Positions 1 to 7,720 are shown, numbered from the stretch's first letter. The stretch is 23,288 bases of DNA from SZUA-287 sp036397975 (GCA_036397975.1 DASWHW010000225.1:1-23288), one strand, 5' to 3'. Notes: a model not told the origin generated them from the sequence alone. Numbers and translations: made by a program.

Positions 1-1
1 G

Positions 2-571
2 TTTGACAGAAGGCAGCAAGTGAGAGTTGGATATGACGAAGCTGAAGTGATTGCAAGGGAATTTGCCTCGAAGCTTGAAAAGGAGATGGTGTTCAAAAAA
101 ATTGACGGCCAAACATGGCTGGTGGATTATCCGGAATACAAAACGGTCTCAGTGAAGAAGCCGGTCGCCGCGAAACCTGCTGGTCCAAAACCGGCGGCAG
201 GGGCTCCCGTGCAAGCTCGTCCCGCTGGCGGACTTCCTCCGTTGAAAAGTGGAACACCGGCAGGTGGGCTTCCTTCGCTGAAGAGCGCGAAACCAGCTGG
301 TGGACTTCCGCCATTGGATAGCACAAAGCCTGTTGGTGGACTTCCTCCACTGAAGAGTTCTCCTGCCGTTGGCGCCGCCGCGCCCAAACCTTCGCCTGCC
401 AAAGCAGCGACCGAGGCAGTTCCAAAGCAGCAACCTCCTGCAATGGAGGAACCACCCAAAGCTGCGAAGCCTCTTCCGGCAGCTGAAGGCGAAAAGATTG
501 CTCCACTCTCGTCGACGGGTAAGCGTCCGCCGCTCCCGCCGATCAAGAGCTCGCGTCCGGTTGGAGGTTGA
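2..571 (+). CDS. Proline/alanine-rich repeat protein, 5' truncated
   Basis: The frame is open from base 2, so the true start lies upstream; GTG at 20 is only an internal candidate. About 50 ordinary residues (DEAEVIAREFASKLEKEM, then a WLVDYPEY segment) precede a low-complexity tail rich in Pro, Ala, Gly and Lys. The tail holds four tandem 12-residue units of the form P(A/V)GGLPPLKSxx. It ends in a related PPLPPIKSSRPVGG motif, so the last residues echo the start of the repeat unit. No signal peptide or membrane segment is visible in the part present. I do not recognise the family. It sits 37 bases upstream of sufB on the same strand, so it may be co-transcribed, but nothing links its function to Fe-S assembly. 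The tail looks like a disordered linker or a protein-binding region. Confidence 0.7.
   Translation, partial: FDRRQQVRVGYDEAEVIAREFASKLEKEMVFKKIDGQTWLVDYPEYKTVSVKKPVAAKPAGPKPAAGAPVQARPAGGLPPLKSGTPAGGLPSLKSAKPAGGLPPLDSTKPVGGLPPLKSSPAVGAAAPKPSPAKAATEAVPKQQPPAMEEPPKAAKPLPAAEGEKIAPLSSTGKRPPLPPIKSSRPVGG
221..364 (+). repeat. Four tandem 36-bp coding repeats
   Basis: There are four in-frame 36-bp units: 221-256, 257-292, 293-328 and 329-364. Each encodes a 12-residue unit beginning PAGGLP or PVGGLP. The units differ at many third codon positions while the protein core GGLP(P/S)L(K/D)S stays fixed. This suggests an old repeat kept by selection on the protein rather than a recent replication-slippage array. 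Confidence 0.85.
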
Positions 572-596
572 TGATGAATCGAGTCACGATTAGATT
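568..596 (+). promoter_or_regulatory. Possible sigma70-like promoter before sufB
   Basis: TTGATG at 568-573 and TAGATT at 591-596 are separated by 17 bases, each matching four of six consensus positions. The -10-like box ends 12 bases before the sufB ATG, so a transcript from it would have a very short leader. A GAAAGGAAA ribosome site lies at 599-607. The match is modest and may be chance; sufB could instead be read through from the upstream gene. Confidence 0.3.
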
Positions 597-608
597 CTGA
601 AAGGAAAC

Positions 609-2054
609 ATGAGTACAGAAACAAATACAATTGAAGAGCTGGCGAACCAAGAGTATAAATACGGGTTCGTCACCGACATAGAAGCGGATGCCGCACCACG
701 CGGACTGACGGAAGAGACCGTGAAACTTATTTCTGCCAAGAAGAATGAGCCAACGTGGTTGTTGGAATGGCGTCTCAAAGCGTTTCGCCATTGGTTGAGC
801 ATGAAGGAGCCAACGTGGCCGAACGTATCGTATCCGAGCATTGACTACCAGAATATCATCTACTACTCGGCACCCAAGCAAAAGAAAAAGCTCAATAGCC
901 TGGATGAAGTCGACCCGGAGTTGCTTGCGACCTACAACAAGCTTGGCATCTCCCTCGCTGAGCAGGAAATGCTCGCAGGAGTCGCTGTCGATGCGGTGTT
1001 CGACAGCGTTTCGGTTGCAACCACTTTTAAGGAAAAGCTGAAGGAGCTTGGAATCATTTTCGGTTCATTCTCCGAGGCTGTGCAGGAACATCCCGATCTT
1101 GTGCGGAAGTATCTTGGCTCGGTTGTTCCGTATACTGACAATTTCTTTGCAACATTGAATTCTGCTGTGTTCAGCGATGGTTCTTTCTGCTTCATTCCCA
1201 AGGGTGTCCGTTGTCCCATGGAGTTGTCAACGTATTTCCGTATTAACGCACAGGATACAGGTCAGTTTGAGCGCACCTTGATTGTTGCCGAAGAGGGAAG
1301 CACTGTTAGCTATTTGGAAGGCTGTACTGCTCCGGTACGAGATACTAATCAACTTCACGCGGCCGTTGTTGAGCTTGTTGCGCTTGAAGGCGCCAATATC
1401 AAATACTCAACGGTGCAGAACTGGTACCCCGGTGATAAGGAGGGGAAGGGTGGTATTTACAACTTCGTGACCAAGAGGGGTGCATGCGAAGGGAAGAATT
1501 CGAAAATCTCCTGGACCCAGGTCGAAACCGGCTCCGCCATCACGTGGAAGTATCCGAGTGTTCTGCTGAAGGGAGAGAATTCGGTCGGTGAGTTTTACTC
1601 CGTTGCGGTAACGAATAATCGCCAGCAAGCTGACACCGGCACCAAAATGATCCACATCGGGAAGAATACAAAGAGCACGATCGTCTCGAAGGGAATCTCG
1701 GCGGGGTTGGGTCAGAACTCCTACCGTGGTCTCGTGAAGATTCAGAAAAATGCCACAGGGTCGCGCAACTTCTCCCAGTGTGACTCCCTGCTGATTGGAG
1801 ATAAGTGTGGTGCCCACACATTCCCCTATATTGAAGTGAAGAACACTACATCCAAAGTGGAACACGAAGCATCTACATCCAAGATTGGCGAAGATCAAAT
1901 ATTTTATTGCAGGCAGCGCGGCCTTTCAACAGAGGACTCCGTTAACATGATTGTGAACGGGTTCTGCAAAGAAGTCTTTCGTGAACTCCCAATGGAGTTT
2001 GCAGTCGAAGCGCAAAAACTTCTTGGCATCAGCCTCGAAGGTAGCGTTGGTTAA
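609..2054 (+). CDS. sufB: Fe-S cluster scaffold protein SufB
   Basis: SufB is the main scaffold of the SufBC2D complex, on which Fe-S clusters are built in the cytoplasm. The 481-residue length fits the family. The N-terminal part has the usual WLLEWRLKAFRHW segment. The C-terminal beta-helix core holds EGCTAPVRDTNQLHAAVVE, the cluster-relevant Cys in FSQCDSLLIGDKCGAHTFPY, the Glu-His-Glu of KVEHEASTSKIGEDQ, and FYCRQRGLS. In E. coli SufB the equivalent Cys405 and Glu-His-Glu region are needed for cluster formation. The start at 609 is supported by AAGGAA just upstream. It leads the suf operon, with sufC 37 bases downstream. No defect is visible. Confidence 0.97.
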   Translation: MSTETNTIEELANQEYKYGFVTDIEADAAPRGLTEETVKLISAKKNEPTWLLEWRLKAFRHWLSMKEPTWPNVSYPSIDYQNIIYYSAPKQKKKLNSLDEVDPELLATYNKLGISLAEQEMLAGVAVDAVFDSVSVATTFKEKLKELGIIFGSFSEAVQEHPDLVRKYLGSVVPYTDNFFATLNSAVFSDGSFCFIPKGVRCPMELSTYFRINAQDTGQFERTLIVAEEGSTVSYLEGCTAPVRDTNQLHAAVVELVALEGANIKYSTVQNWYPGDKEGKGGIYNFVTKRGACEGKNSKISWTQVETGSAITWKYPSVLLKGENSVGEFYSVAVTNNRQQADTGTKMIHIGKNTKSTIVSKGISAGLGQNSYRGLVKIQKNATGSRNFSQCDSLLIGDKCGAHTFPYIEVKNTTSKVEHEASTSKIGEDQIFYCRQRGLSTEDSVNMIVNGFCKEVFRELPMEFAVEAQKLLGISLEGSVG

Positions 2055-2091
2055 AAGTTCAATTCTATAAGCGGAAAAAGGAAAGAAAGAC

Positions 2092-2850
2092 ATGTTAGAA
2101 ATACGAAATCTGCACGCATCAGTTCAAGGGAAAGAAATTCTTAAAGGCGTTGATCTGAAAGTCAGTGCCGGCGAGGTTCATGCTATTATGGGCCCGAACG
2201 GATCCGGGAAAAGCACGCTTGCACAGGTTCTCGCAGGGCGAGAAACGTACGCAATCACCAAAGGGCAGATTCTGTACCAAGGAAAAGACCTTATTGAGAT
2301 GGATCCCGAAGAGAGAGCTCGCGAGGGAGTTTTTCTTGCGTTCCAATATCCCGTGGAAATCCCGGGAGTTACGAACACGTACTTTCTCAAGGCAGCTCTC
2401 AATGCAATCCGAAAACATCGAGGGTTGGAAGAGCTTGATGCAGTCGAGTTCATCGCACTGATGAAGAAGAAGACGGACATTCTCCACATCGACACTAGTC
2501 TCTTGGGCAGGCCGGTGAACGAAGGATTTTCCGGAGGGGAAAAAAAGAAAAACGAGATTTTTCAAATGGCCGTTCTGGAGCCCCGACTTTCGATTTTGGA
2601 CGAGACTGATTCCGGACTTGATATCGATGCGCTCCGGATTGTTGCCGATGGCGTCAATAAACTGCGGACGAAAGAAAATGCAACCATTGTTGTGACGCAC
2701 TATCAGCGGTTGCTGAATTATATTGTCCCCGATTTTGTTCACGTACTCGTCGATGGAAAGTTTGTTCACTCCGGCGGGAAAGAACTTGCACTTGAATTGG
2801 AAGAAAAGGGATATGATTGGGTGAAGGATCACGATCCGGTAAGCGCGTAG
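2092..2850 (+). CDS. sufC: Fe-S assembly ATPase SufC
   Basis: SufC is the ABC-type ATPase that drives conformational change of the SufBCD scaffold; it works in the cytoplasm and is not a transporter subunit. At 252 residues it has typical length. Walker A is GPNGSGKST at residues 34-42. The Q-loop lies in LAFQYPVEIPGV, the ABC signature in FSGGEKKKNE, Walker B in LSILDETDSGLDIDAL, and the switch His in VVTHYQRLL. The DSGLDID stretch is characteristic of SufC rather than of transporter ATPases. A GGAAAG site precedes the ATG at 2092. sufD follows 31 bases after the stop. The signature region contains A7-G-A5 at 2540-2552, which could slip during transcription. Confidence 0.97.
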   Translation: MLEIRNLHASVQGKEILKGVDLKVSAGEVHAIMGPNGSGKSTLAQVLAGRETYAITKGQILYQGKDLIEMDPEERAREGVFLAFQYPVEIPGVTNTYFLKAALNAIRKHRGLEELDAVEFIALMKKKTDILHIDTSLLGRPVNEGFSGGEKKKNEIFQMAVLEPRLSILDETDSGLDIDALRIVADGVNKLRTKENATIVVTHYQRLLNYIVPDFVHVLVDGKFVHSGGKELALELEEKGYDWVKDHDPVSA

Positions 2851-2881
2851 AATTTCACAAAAAAGAGATGGTATTGAATCG

Positions 2882-4216
2882 ATGATGAGCGAAATGTTAG
2901 AAAGATATAAGACCCATTTTGATGCGTTCGAGAAGAGCATGAACGGCGAGTCAACGTCGGCAATTCATGTCCGCCGCCGCGAAGCCATGGAGAAATTCTT
3001 AGAGTTGGGCTTCCCAACCACCAAACATGAGGAATGGCGGTTTACGAACGTCACCCCGATTTCGCAAACCCGGTTTCATTCGTCGACTTTATCTGCGAAT
3101 ACCGGCGCCTCCCGCACGCAGATTGAAAAATTTTTCCTGAGTGAAGCTGATGGGGCAAGACTGGTTTTTATTGACGGATTATTTTCGCCTGAATTCTCCA
3201 ACGTCGACAAAAAGCCAGGGCGAATTACAATCGACAGTTTGGCGAATGCTCTGAAGGCCAATGAACCGGCGGTGGAAGCTCATCTCGGCAAAACGGCAGC
3301 CTTCGACGACAATGGATTCGTTGCTCTCAGCACGGCCTTCATGCACGACGGAGCATTCATTCATGTCCCTGACAGTGAAACAATTGCGAGCCCTATTCAA
3401 CTTCTCTATATCGCGACAGGCGATTCGCAGCCACGAGTCGCGTCTCCTCGGAACCTCGTCATTGTCGGTAAGAACGCACAGGTATCGATTGTTGAAGGAT
3501 ATTACCACCTCCGCGATCGATCGTACTTCACGAATACCATTAGCGAAATTGTTGTCGGCGAAGACTCTACCGTTGAGTTTGACAGAGTAATCAATGAAAG
3601 TGACTCCGCGTACCACGTAAGCGGGTTGCATGTCACGCAGAAGACCTCCGGCGTTTTTACTTCCAACGCAATCTCATTGAGCGGTTTGATCATTCGAAAC
3701 AACGTTACCGTTGTGCTGGGTGGAGAGCATGCCGAGTGCACTCTGAATGGATTGTCCCTCGGAACCGGTGAGGAGTTGATTGACAACCATACGACAATTG
3801 ATCATGCCTCGGCAAACTGCGATAGTCATGAATTGTATAAGGCTATTCTGGACGGCAAGTCTCGCGGAGTTTTCAATGGAAAGATTTTTGTCCGCAAAGA
3901 CGCACAAAAGACCGATGCAAAGCAGACGAACAAGACGCTTTTGTTGTCAGATGAGGCAACAATTGATACAAAGCCCCAGTTGGAGATTTTCGCCGACGAT
4001 GTAAAATGCACGCATGGCGCAACGGTGGGACAGCTGGATGATGAACAAATCTTTTATCTTCGTGCGCGAGGAATAAGTCTTGATGACGCGCGTGACCTGC
4101 TGACCCGTGCCTTTGCGTTGAGCGTGATCTCGAAGATTCGCATAGAGCCCCTGCGAAGGGAGTTAGATGCGATGCTGCAGTCGAAGCTCCGTCTTGGACG
4201 ACTGGAGAACGATTGA
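2882..4216 (+). CDS. sufD: Fe-S assembly protein SufD
   Basis: SufD is the SufB paralogue that pairs with SufB in the scaffold and is implicated in iron acquisition. The protein is 444 residues. The N-terminal helical part contains FPTTKHEEWRFTNVTP, a widely shared SufD motif. The C-terminal beta-helix core ends with VKCTHGATVGQLDDEQIFYLRARGIS, which carries the conserved His equivalent to E. coli SufD His360. Two adjacent ATG codons (2882 and 2885) could start it, with AAGAGATGG upstream. Its stop overlaps the probable sufS start by four bases (TTGA), which suggests translational coupling. Confidence 0.95.
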   Translation: MMSEMLERYKTHFDAFEKSMNGESTSAIHVRRREAMEKFLELGFPTTKHEEWRFTNVTPISQTRFHSSTLSANTGASRTQIEKFFLSEADGARLVFIDGLFSPEFSNVDKKPGRITIDSLANALKANEPAVEAHLGKTAAFDDNGFVALSTAFMHDGAFIHVPDSETIASPIQLLYIATGDSQPRVASPRNLVIVGKNAQVSIVEGYYHLRDRSYFTNTISEIVVGEDSTVEFDRVINESDSAYHVSGLHVTQKTSGVFTSNAISLSGLIIRNNVTVVLGGEHAECTLNGLSLGTGEELIDNHTTIDHASANCDSHELYKAILDGKSRGVFNGKIFVRKDAQKTDAKQTNKTLLLSDEATIDTKPQLEIFADDVKCTHGATVGQLDDEQIFYLRARGISLDDARDLLTRAFALSVISKIRIEPLRRELDAMLQSKLRLGRLEND

Positions 4217-5478
4217 CGAGTGAGATGCATACGACGGCTCCCATATTGAACAGAACTTCCCCCTACGACGTCGAAGCCATCCGAGAAGATTTTCCAATCC
4301 TAACGAAGATCGTACACGGGAAACCCCTCGCGTATCTCGATAATGCGGCGACTACTCAGAAACCGCGCAGCGTGATCGGGCGGGTACAGCAGTATTACGA
4401 GAACGAAAACTCGAATATTCACCGCGGGGTACATTACCTCAGTGAAACTGCGACCGCTGCGTACGAAGCTGCGCGAATCCTTGTAAAGGATTTTATTCGC
4501 GCACGAACTGAGCGGGAAATCGTTTTTGTCCGAGGCACGACGGAAGGAATAAATCTTGTGGCTCACTCGTTCGGGGCACAAGTAGTGACTCGCGGCAAAG
4601 AGGTGTTGATCAGTGCCATGGAACATCATTCGAATATCGTTCCCTGGCAAATTCTCTGTGAGCAGAATGGGGCAGATCTCCGTGTGATTCCAATGAATGA
4701 TAGAGGTGAGCTGCTGCTTGATGCCTACGAAAAGCTGCTTACCGAAAACACAGCAATCGTTGCGCTGGCACACGCTTCAAACGCACTAGGAACAGTGAAC
4801 CCTGTAAAACAAATGATCGGTCTCGCGCACGCGAAGGGTATTCCCGTCCTGCTCGATGGAGCACAGGCTGTTGCTCACAACCCGGTCAACGTACAGGAAC
4901 TCGATTGCGACTTTTACGTTTTCTCCGCGCACAAAATGTATGGCCCAACGGGTGTTGGCATTCTGTATGGAAAAGAAAATCTCCTTTCATCGATGCGTCC
5001 GTACCAAGGGGGCGGCGACATGATCAAGTCGGTGACGTTTGAGAAAACCACATACAATGACCTCCCGTTCAAGTTTGAAGCGGGAACGCCAAACATTGGC
5101 GGAGGGATTGGACTCGGTGCTGCAATTGATTATCTTCAGTCTGTTGGCCTTCCCCGAATTAATACACACGAGACAGAACTCCTTGCCTATGCGACGAGCA
5201 TGTTGAGCGAAGTCGAGGGTTTGAACATTATCGGAGAGGCCAGGGAAAAGTCGTGTGTCTTATCATTTACTCTGGACGGAATTCACCCGCACGACATCGG
5301 GACTGTTCTCGATCGAGAAGGGATCGCCATTCGCACGGGACATCATTGTGCCCAACCTGTTATGCAACGATTTGGAATTCCGGCGACAGCGCGGGCCTCT
5401 TTTGGAATGTATAACACCATCGGCGAAATCGATCGATTGGTCGATGGCATTCGCAACGTCATAAAGATTATGCGATAA
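4213..5478 (+). CDS. sufS: Cysteine desulfurase SufS
   Basis: SufS is a PLP-dependent type II cysteine desulfurase: it converts cysteine to alanine and holds the sulfur as a persulfide for transfer to SufU. The first recognisable motif is AYLDNAATTQKP. The PLP lysine lies in FSAHKMYGPTGVG, and the persulfide Cys in RTGHHCAQPVMQRFG near the C-terminus. A TTG start at 4213 overlaps the sufD stop by four bases and has GGAG five bases upstream. The alternative is ATG at 4225, which lacks a good ribosome site; it only removes four residues. Either start gives a length normal for the family (417-421 residues). The stop shares one base with the sufU ATG. Confidence 0.95.
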   Translation: MTSEMHTTAPILNRTSPYDVEAIREDFPILTKIVHGKPLAYLDNAATTQKPRSVIGRVQQYYENENSNIHRGVHYLSETATAAYEAARILVKDFIRARTEREIVFVRGTTEGINLVAHSFGAQVVTRGKEVLISAMEHHSNIVPWQILCEQNGADLRVIPMNDRGELLLDAYEKLLTENTAIVALAHASNALGTVNPVKQMIGLAHAKGIPVLLDGAQAVAHNPVNVQELDCDFYVFSAHKMYGPTGVGILYGKENLLSSMRPYQGGGDMIKSVTFEKTTYNDLPFKFEAGTPNIGGGIGLGAAIDYLQSVGLPRINTHETELLAYATSMLSEVEGLNIIGEAREKSCVLSFTLDGIHPHDIGTVLDREGIAIRTGHHCAQPVMQRFGIPATARASFGMYNTIGEIDRLVDGIRNVIKIMR

Positions 5479-5933
5479 TGTCTGAGCTCAGGGAATTATA
5501 TCAACAGGTGATACTGGACCACAACAAAAGCCCCCGCAACTTTCGGAAGATGGAAACATTCGATCGAAAGATCGAAGGATACAACCCTTTGTGTGGAGAC
5601 CACTATACTCTATATTTGAAATTCGACGGGGATTCCATTGCTGACGTCTCGTTCCAAGGTGCAGGTTGCGCTATCTCGAAAGCATCCGCGTCGGTGATGA
5701 GCGCAGAGGTAAAAGGAAAGACAAGAGAAGAAGCTGAAAGACTTTTCGATCGGTTCCATCGCCTGGTCACTGGGGCAAATGGAGATGTGTCCGACGATGC
5801 TTCGCTAGGCAAGCTTGAGGCTTTTTCGGGGGTGAGTGAATTTCCAGCGCGAGTGAAGTGTGCAAGTCTGCCCTGGCACACACTCCGCGCGGCAATACAA
5901 AACAAGGAACAAGCATCTGTCACAACTGAATGA
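5478..5933 (+). CDS. sufU: Zinc-dependent sulfurtransferase SufU
   Basis: SufU accepts the persulfide sulfur from SufS and passes it to SufBCD, replacing SufE in many Gram-positive and other bacteria. The 151-residue protein has the zinc and catalytic set at family positions: Cys39 and Asp41 in NPLCGDHYTLYL, Cys64 in GAGCAISKASASVM, and Cys128 in VKCASLPWHTL. The GCAISKASAS motif and the 18-20-residue insertion before the last Cys separate SufU from scaffold-type IscU. It directly overlaps sufS by one base (TAATG), so the enzyme pair is likely translated together. Confidence 0.94.
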   Translation: MSELRELYQQVILDHNKSPRNFRKMETFDRKIEGYNPLCGDHYTLYLKFDGDSIADVSFQGAGCAISKASASVMSAEVKGKTREEAERLFDRFHRLVTGANGDVSDDASLGKLEAFSGVSEFPARVKCASLPWHTLRAAIQNKEQASVTTE

Positions 5934-5936
5934 GTA

Positions 5937-6293
5937 GTGGAAAAAGAAAACGAAGATACTATCGACTCAACTTCCATTAGTACTGTTGAACAAACCATTA
6001 TTCACGGGCAAGCGACTGAGGCGGTAAAAACGTGCTTCGATCCTGAGATCCCGGTGAATATCCATGAGCTTGGCTTGATCTATGATATCGCAGTGGATGG
6101 CTCCGGGAAGGTCATCGTGACGATGACGTTGACCTCGCCTCATTGTCCCGCGGCCCAGTCCTTGCCGAAAGAGGTTGGAGCAAAGATTCGCGCGGTTCCA
6201 GGAGTAACGGACGTCGTCGTGAATGTGGTATGGGATCCAACATGGAATCCAAGCATGATGAGTGAAGCTGCTCGCCTGACGCTCGGAATGTAG
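5937..6293 (+). CDS. sufT: SufT / MIP18-family (DUF59) Fe-S maturation factor
   Basis: This is a MIP18/PaaD-like protein of 118 residues. The family motif DPEIPVNIHELGLIYDI is at about residues 35-51, and the conserved Cys70 lies in TSPHCPAAQSLP, followed by PGVTDVVVNVVWDP. SufT proteins in suf operons act as auxiliary factors in Fe-S maturation. About 30 residues precede the domain and look disordered. The start is probably GTG at 5937, three bases after the sufU stop; no in-frame ATG is available and the ribosome site is weak. The C-terminus is short and ends just after the domain. Confidence 0.9.
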   Translation: MEKENEDTIDSTSISTVEQTIIHGQATEAVKTCFDPEIPVNIHELGLIYDIAVDGSGKVIVTMTLTSPHCPAAQSLPKEVGAKIRAVPGVTDVVVNVVWDPTWNPSMMSEAARLTLGM

Positions 6294-6327
6294 ACAATGT
6301 ATCAATCAACAATAAGCAGAGAAGGTT

Positions 6328-6702
6328 ATGTCCGAACCTAATGTTCTCAATAATCAACCCGCCGAACAAACTGAAGGAATTACTTTGACTGATAAGGCGG
6401 TGAAGCAAATAATGAAATTGCGGGAAGAAAACACGATTCCAGAAGACCATGGCCTTCGGATCGGCGTGAAGGGTGGAGGGTGCTCCGGGATGACGTACGT
6501 GTTAGCATTTGACGAAAAGACGCGTGACAATGATAAAATTTTCGATGTGAAAGGTGTGAGATTCTACGTTGATGAAAAGAGTCTTTTTTATCTTGCCGGC
6601 ACGGTGCTTGATTATAGTGATGGTCTCAACGGAAAAGGGTTTGTGTTCAACAACCCGCAAGCAACGCGCACCTGTGGTTGTGGAGAATCTTTTGGTGTCT
6701 GA
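6328..6702 (+). CDS. sufA: HesB/IscA-family A-type Fe-S carrier (SufA-like)
   Basis: A-type carriers receive clusters from the scaffold and deliver them to target proteins. The 124-residue protein has the three conserved cysteines: Cys52 in KGGGCSGMTYVLAFD, and Cys116 and Cys118 in TRTCGCGESFGV at the C-terminus. About 17 variable residues precede the domain. GAGAAGG lies a few bases before the ATG at 6328. It lies 34 bases after sufT. By sequence alone it could be named iscA, erpA or sufA; its place in the suf operon favours sufA. Confidence 0.92.
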   Translation: MSEPNVLNNQPAEQTEGITLTDKAVKQIMKLREENTIPEDHGLRIGVKGGGCSGMTYVLAFDEKTRDNDKIFDVKGVRFYVDEKSLFYLAGTVLDYSDGLNGKGFVFNNPQATRTCGCGESFGV

Positions 6703-6753
6703 TGTATGTGCGTTCCACATTAACCATGACCGGGCGAACGAAAGGAGGTGTCG

Positions 6754-7494
6754 GTGAAACGCCGAACCTTTGTTAAGACCGCCGCAACCGGACTGCTTGC
6801 TGCCGTTCCCGCGATACACAATTCGAAAATCCTACATTCAGAACTATTACAAAAGGAGAGTACCACTATGGCATACGAATGGAAATTCAATCCCCGTCCT
6901 TATTCCGATGAGGACGCAAAAAAGCTGCTCAGCAAAGTGATTGACGCTGAAACATCGGATTGGCATTACAACACTCATCATAAAGGATACGTTACTGCTC
7001 TGAACAATATCGAGAAAGGGCTGGAAACTGCCGACCGGGCGGGAGCGAATGGAAACTACAGTCCTATCGGAGAGTTGAAACGGCGAACAACATGGAATCA
7101 TGCCGGTACCGTGCTTCACGATATCTATTGGGATGTACTGGGTGGTGACGGGGATATGGGGAAGGGACCCGAAGTAAAAGCAGCGATCGAAAAGGAATTC
7201 GGCTCGGTAGATGCATGGAAAGCGGATTTCAAGGCCGCCGCTGTTTCTGCAAAACTGAGTGGATGGGGTGTTCTGGTGTATGACATGCTCTATTCAAAAA
7301 GGCTTCTCAATGTGTTGGTGGATGAGCATCATTACGGAGCAATCTGGGGCGGCATTCCATTGATTCCAGTTGACGTATTCGAACACGCGTACTATCACAA
7401 GGACGGCCCAAAGCGGGCGGCGTACATCGATAACTTCATCGGAAATCTTCACTGGGGCCGGATTAACGACAGATTCAAAAAGTACGCAAAGTAA
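6754..7494 (+). CDS. sodA: Superoxide dismutase (Fe/Mn family) with Tat-like leader
   Basis: It dismutates superoxide and so protects nearby Fe-S enzymes. The GTG at 6754 is five bases after a near-perfect AGGAGG (6743-6748) and is preferred over GTG 6748, which overlaps that site. From 6754 the protein begins MKRRTFVKTAATGLLAAV, resembling a twin-arginine signal, so export is likely. A second start, ATG 6868, would give a 208-residue leaderless enzyme. Numbering from that Met, metal ligands are His33 in WHYNTHHKGYV, His84 in VLHDIYWDVL, and the Asp and His of VDVFEHAYY. HHKGYV and FEHAYY resemble archaeal (Sulfolobus-type) enzymes. The glutamine of E. coli FeSOD is replaced by Gly80, and a DEHH segment may supply a histidine instead. 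Metal choice (Fe, Mn or either) cannot be settled here. Confidence 0.93.
   Translation: MKRRTFVKTAATGLLAAVPAIHNSKILHSELLQKESTTMAYEWKFNPRPYSDEDAKKLLSKVIDAETSDWHYNTHHKGYVTALNNIEKGLETADRAGANGNYSPIGELKRRTTWNHAGTVLHDIYWDVLGGDGDMGKGPEVKAAIEKEFGSVDAWKADFKAAAVSAKLSGWGVLVYDMLYSKRLLNVLVDEHHYGAIWGGIPLIPVDVFEHAYYHKDGPKRAAYIDNFIGNLHWGRINDRFKKYAK
6854..6870 (+). promoter_or_regulatory. Internal ribosome binding site and ATG in sod
   Basis: AGGAG at 6854-6858 is nine bases before an in-frame ATG at 6868-6870, inside the sod reading frame. The protein from this ATG begins MAYEWKFN, exactly where cytoplasmic members of the family begin. It is at least as good a start as the upstream GTG, so the gene may make both an exported and a cytoplasmic enzyme from one transcript. 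Confidence 0.6.
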
Positions 7495-7513
7495 TTTTCC
7501 TCCGAAGGACCCC

Positions 7514-7720
7514 ATGAAAAAGTGGACATGGCGCGATATCGACGAGATCGCGTTGGATCTCGTTGAGCGCCATCCGAATACCGATCCGATGGTTGTGAAG
7601 TTGGAAGAACTTCAAAAACTCATCGTCGAACTTCCAACGTTTGCCGATGATCCGAGTGCGTCCAATAACAAGATTCTGGAGGCGATTCAGTCGGCGTGGT
7701 ATGATGAATACGAAGATTGA
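7514..7720 (+). CDS. iscX: IscX-like Fe-S assembly modulator
   Basis: The 68-residue acidic protein matches IscX (YfhJ): KWTWRDIDEIALDL at the start, HPNTDP near residue 20, then LPTFADDPSASNNKILEAIQSAWYDE to the end. E. coli IscX binds iron and the cysteine desulfurase IscS and adjusts the rate of cluster assembly. Here it sits 19 bases after sod, downstream of a suf operon rather than beside hscA and fdx as in gamma-proteobacteria. AAGGAC lies a few bases before the ATG at 7514. Its partner here may be SufS, but that is inference. Confidence 0.9.
   Translation: MKKWTWRDIDEIALDLVERHPNTDPMVVKLEELQKLIVELPTFADDPSASNNKILEAIQSAWYDEYED

Noticed and set aside
3..8. Perfect TTGACA at the window start
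   Set aside because: No -10 box at 16-18 bases downstream, and it lies inside an open reading frame.
127..630. Long minus-strand open frame (167 codons) opposite the repeat protein
   Set aside because: It mirrors the biased codon composition of the + strand repeat region, yields low-complexity Gly/Pro/Ala peptide and has no ribosome site or known motif.
2119..2940. 273-codon minus-strand frame opposite sufC
   Set aside because: The + strand carries a complete, motif-perfect SufC; the antisense product resembles nothing and crosses the gene ends.
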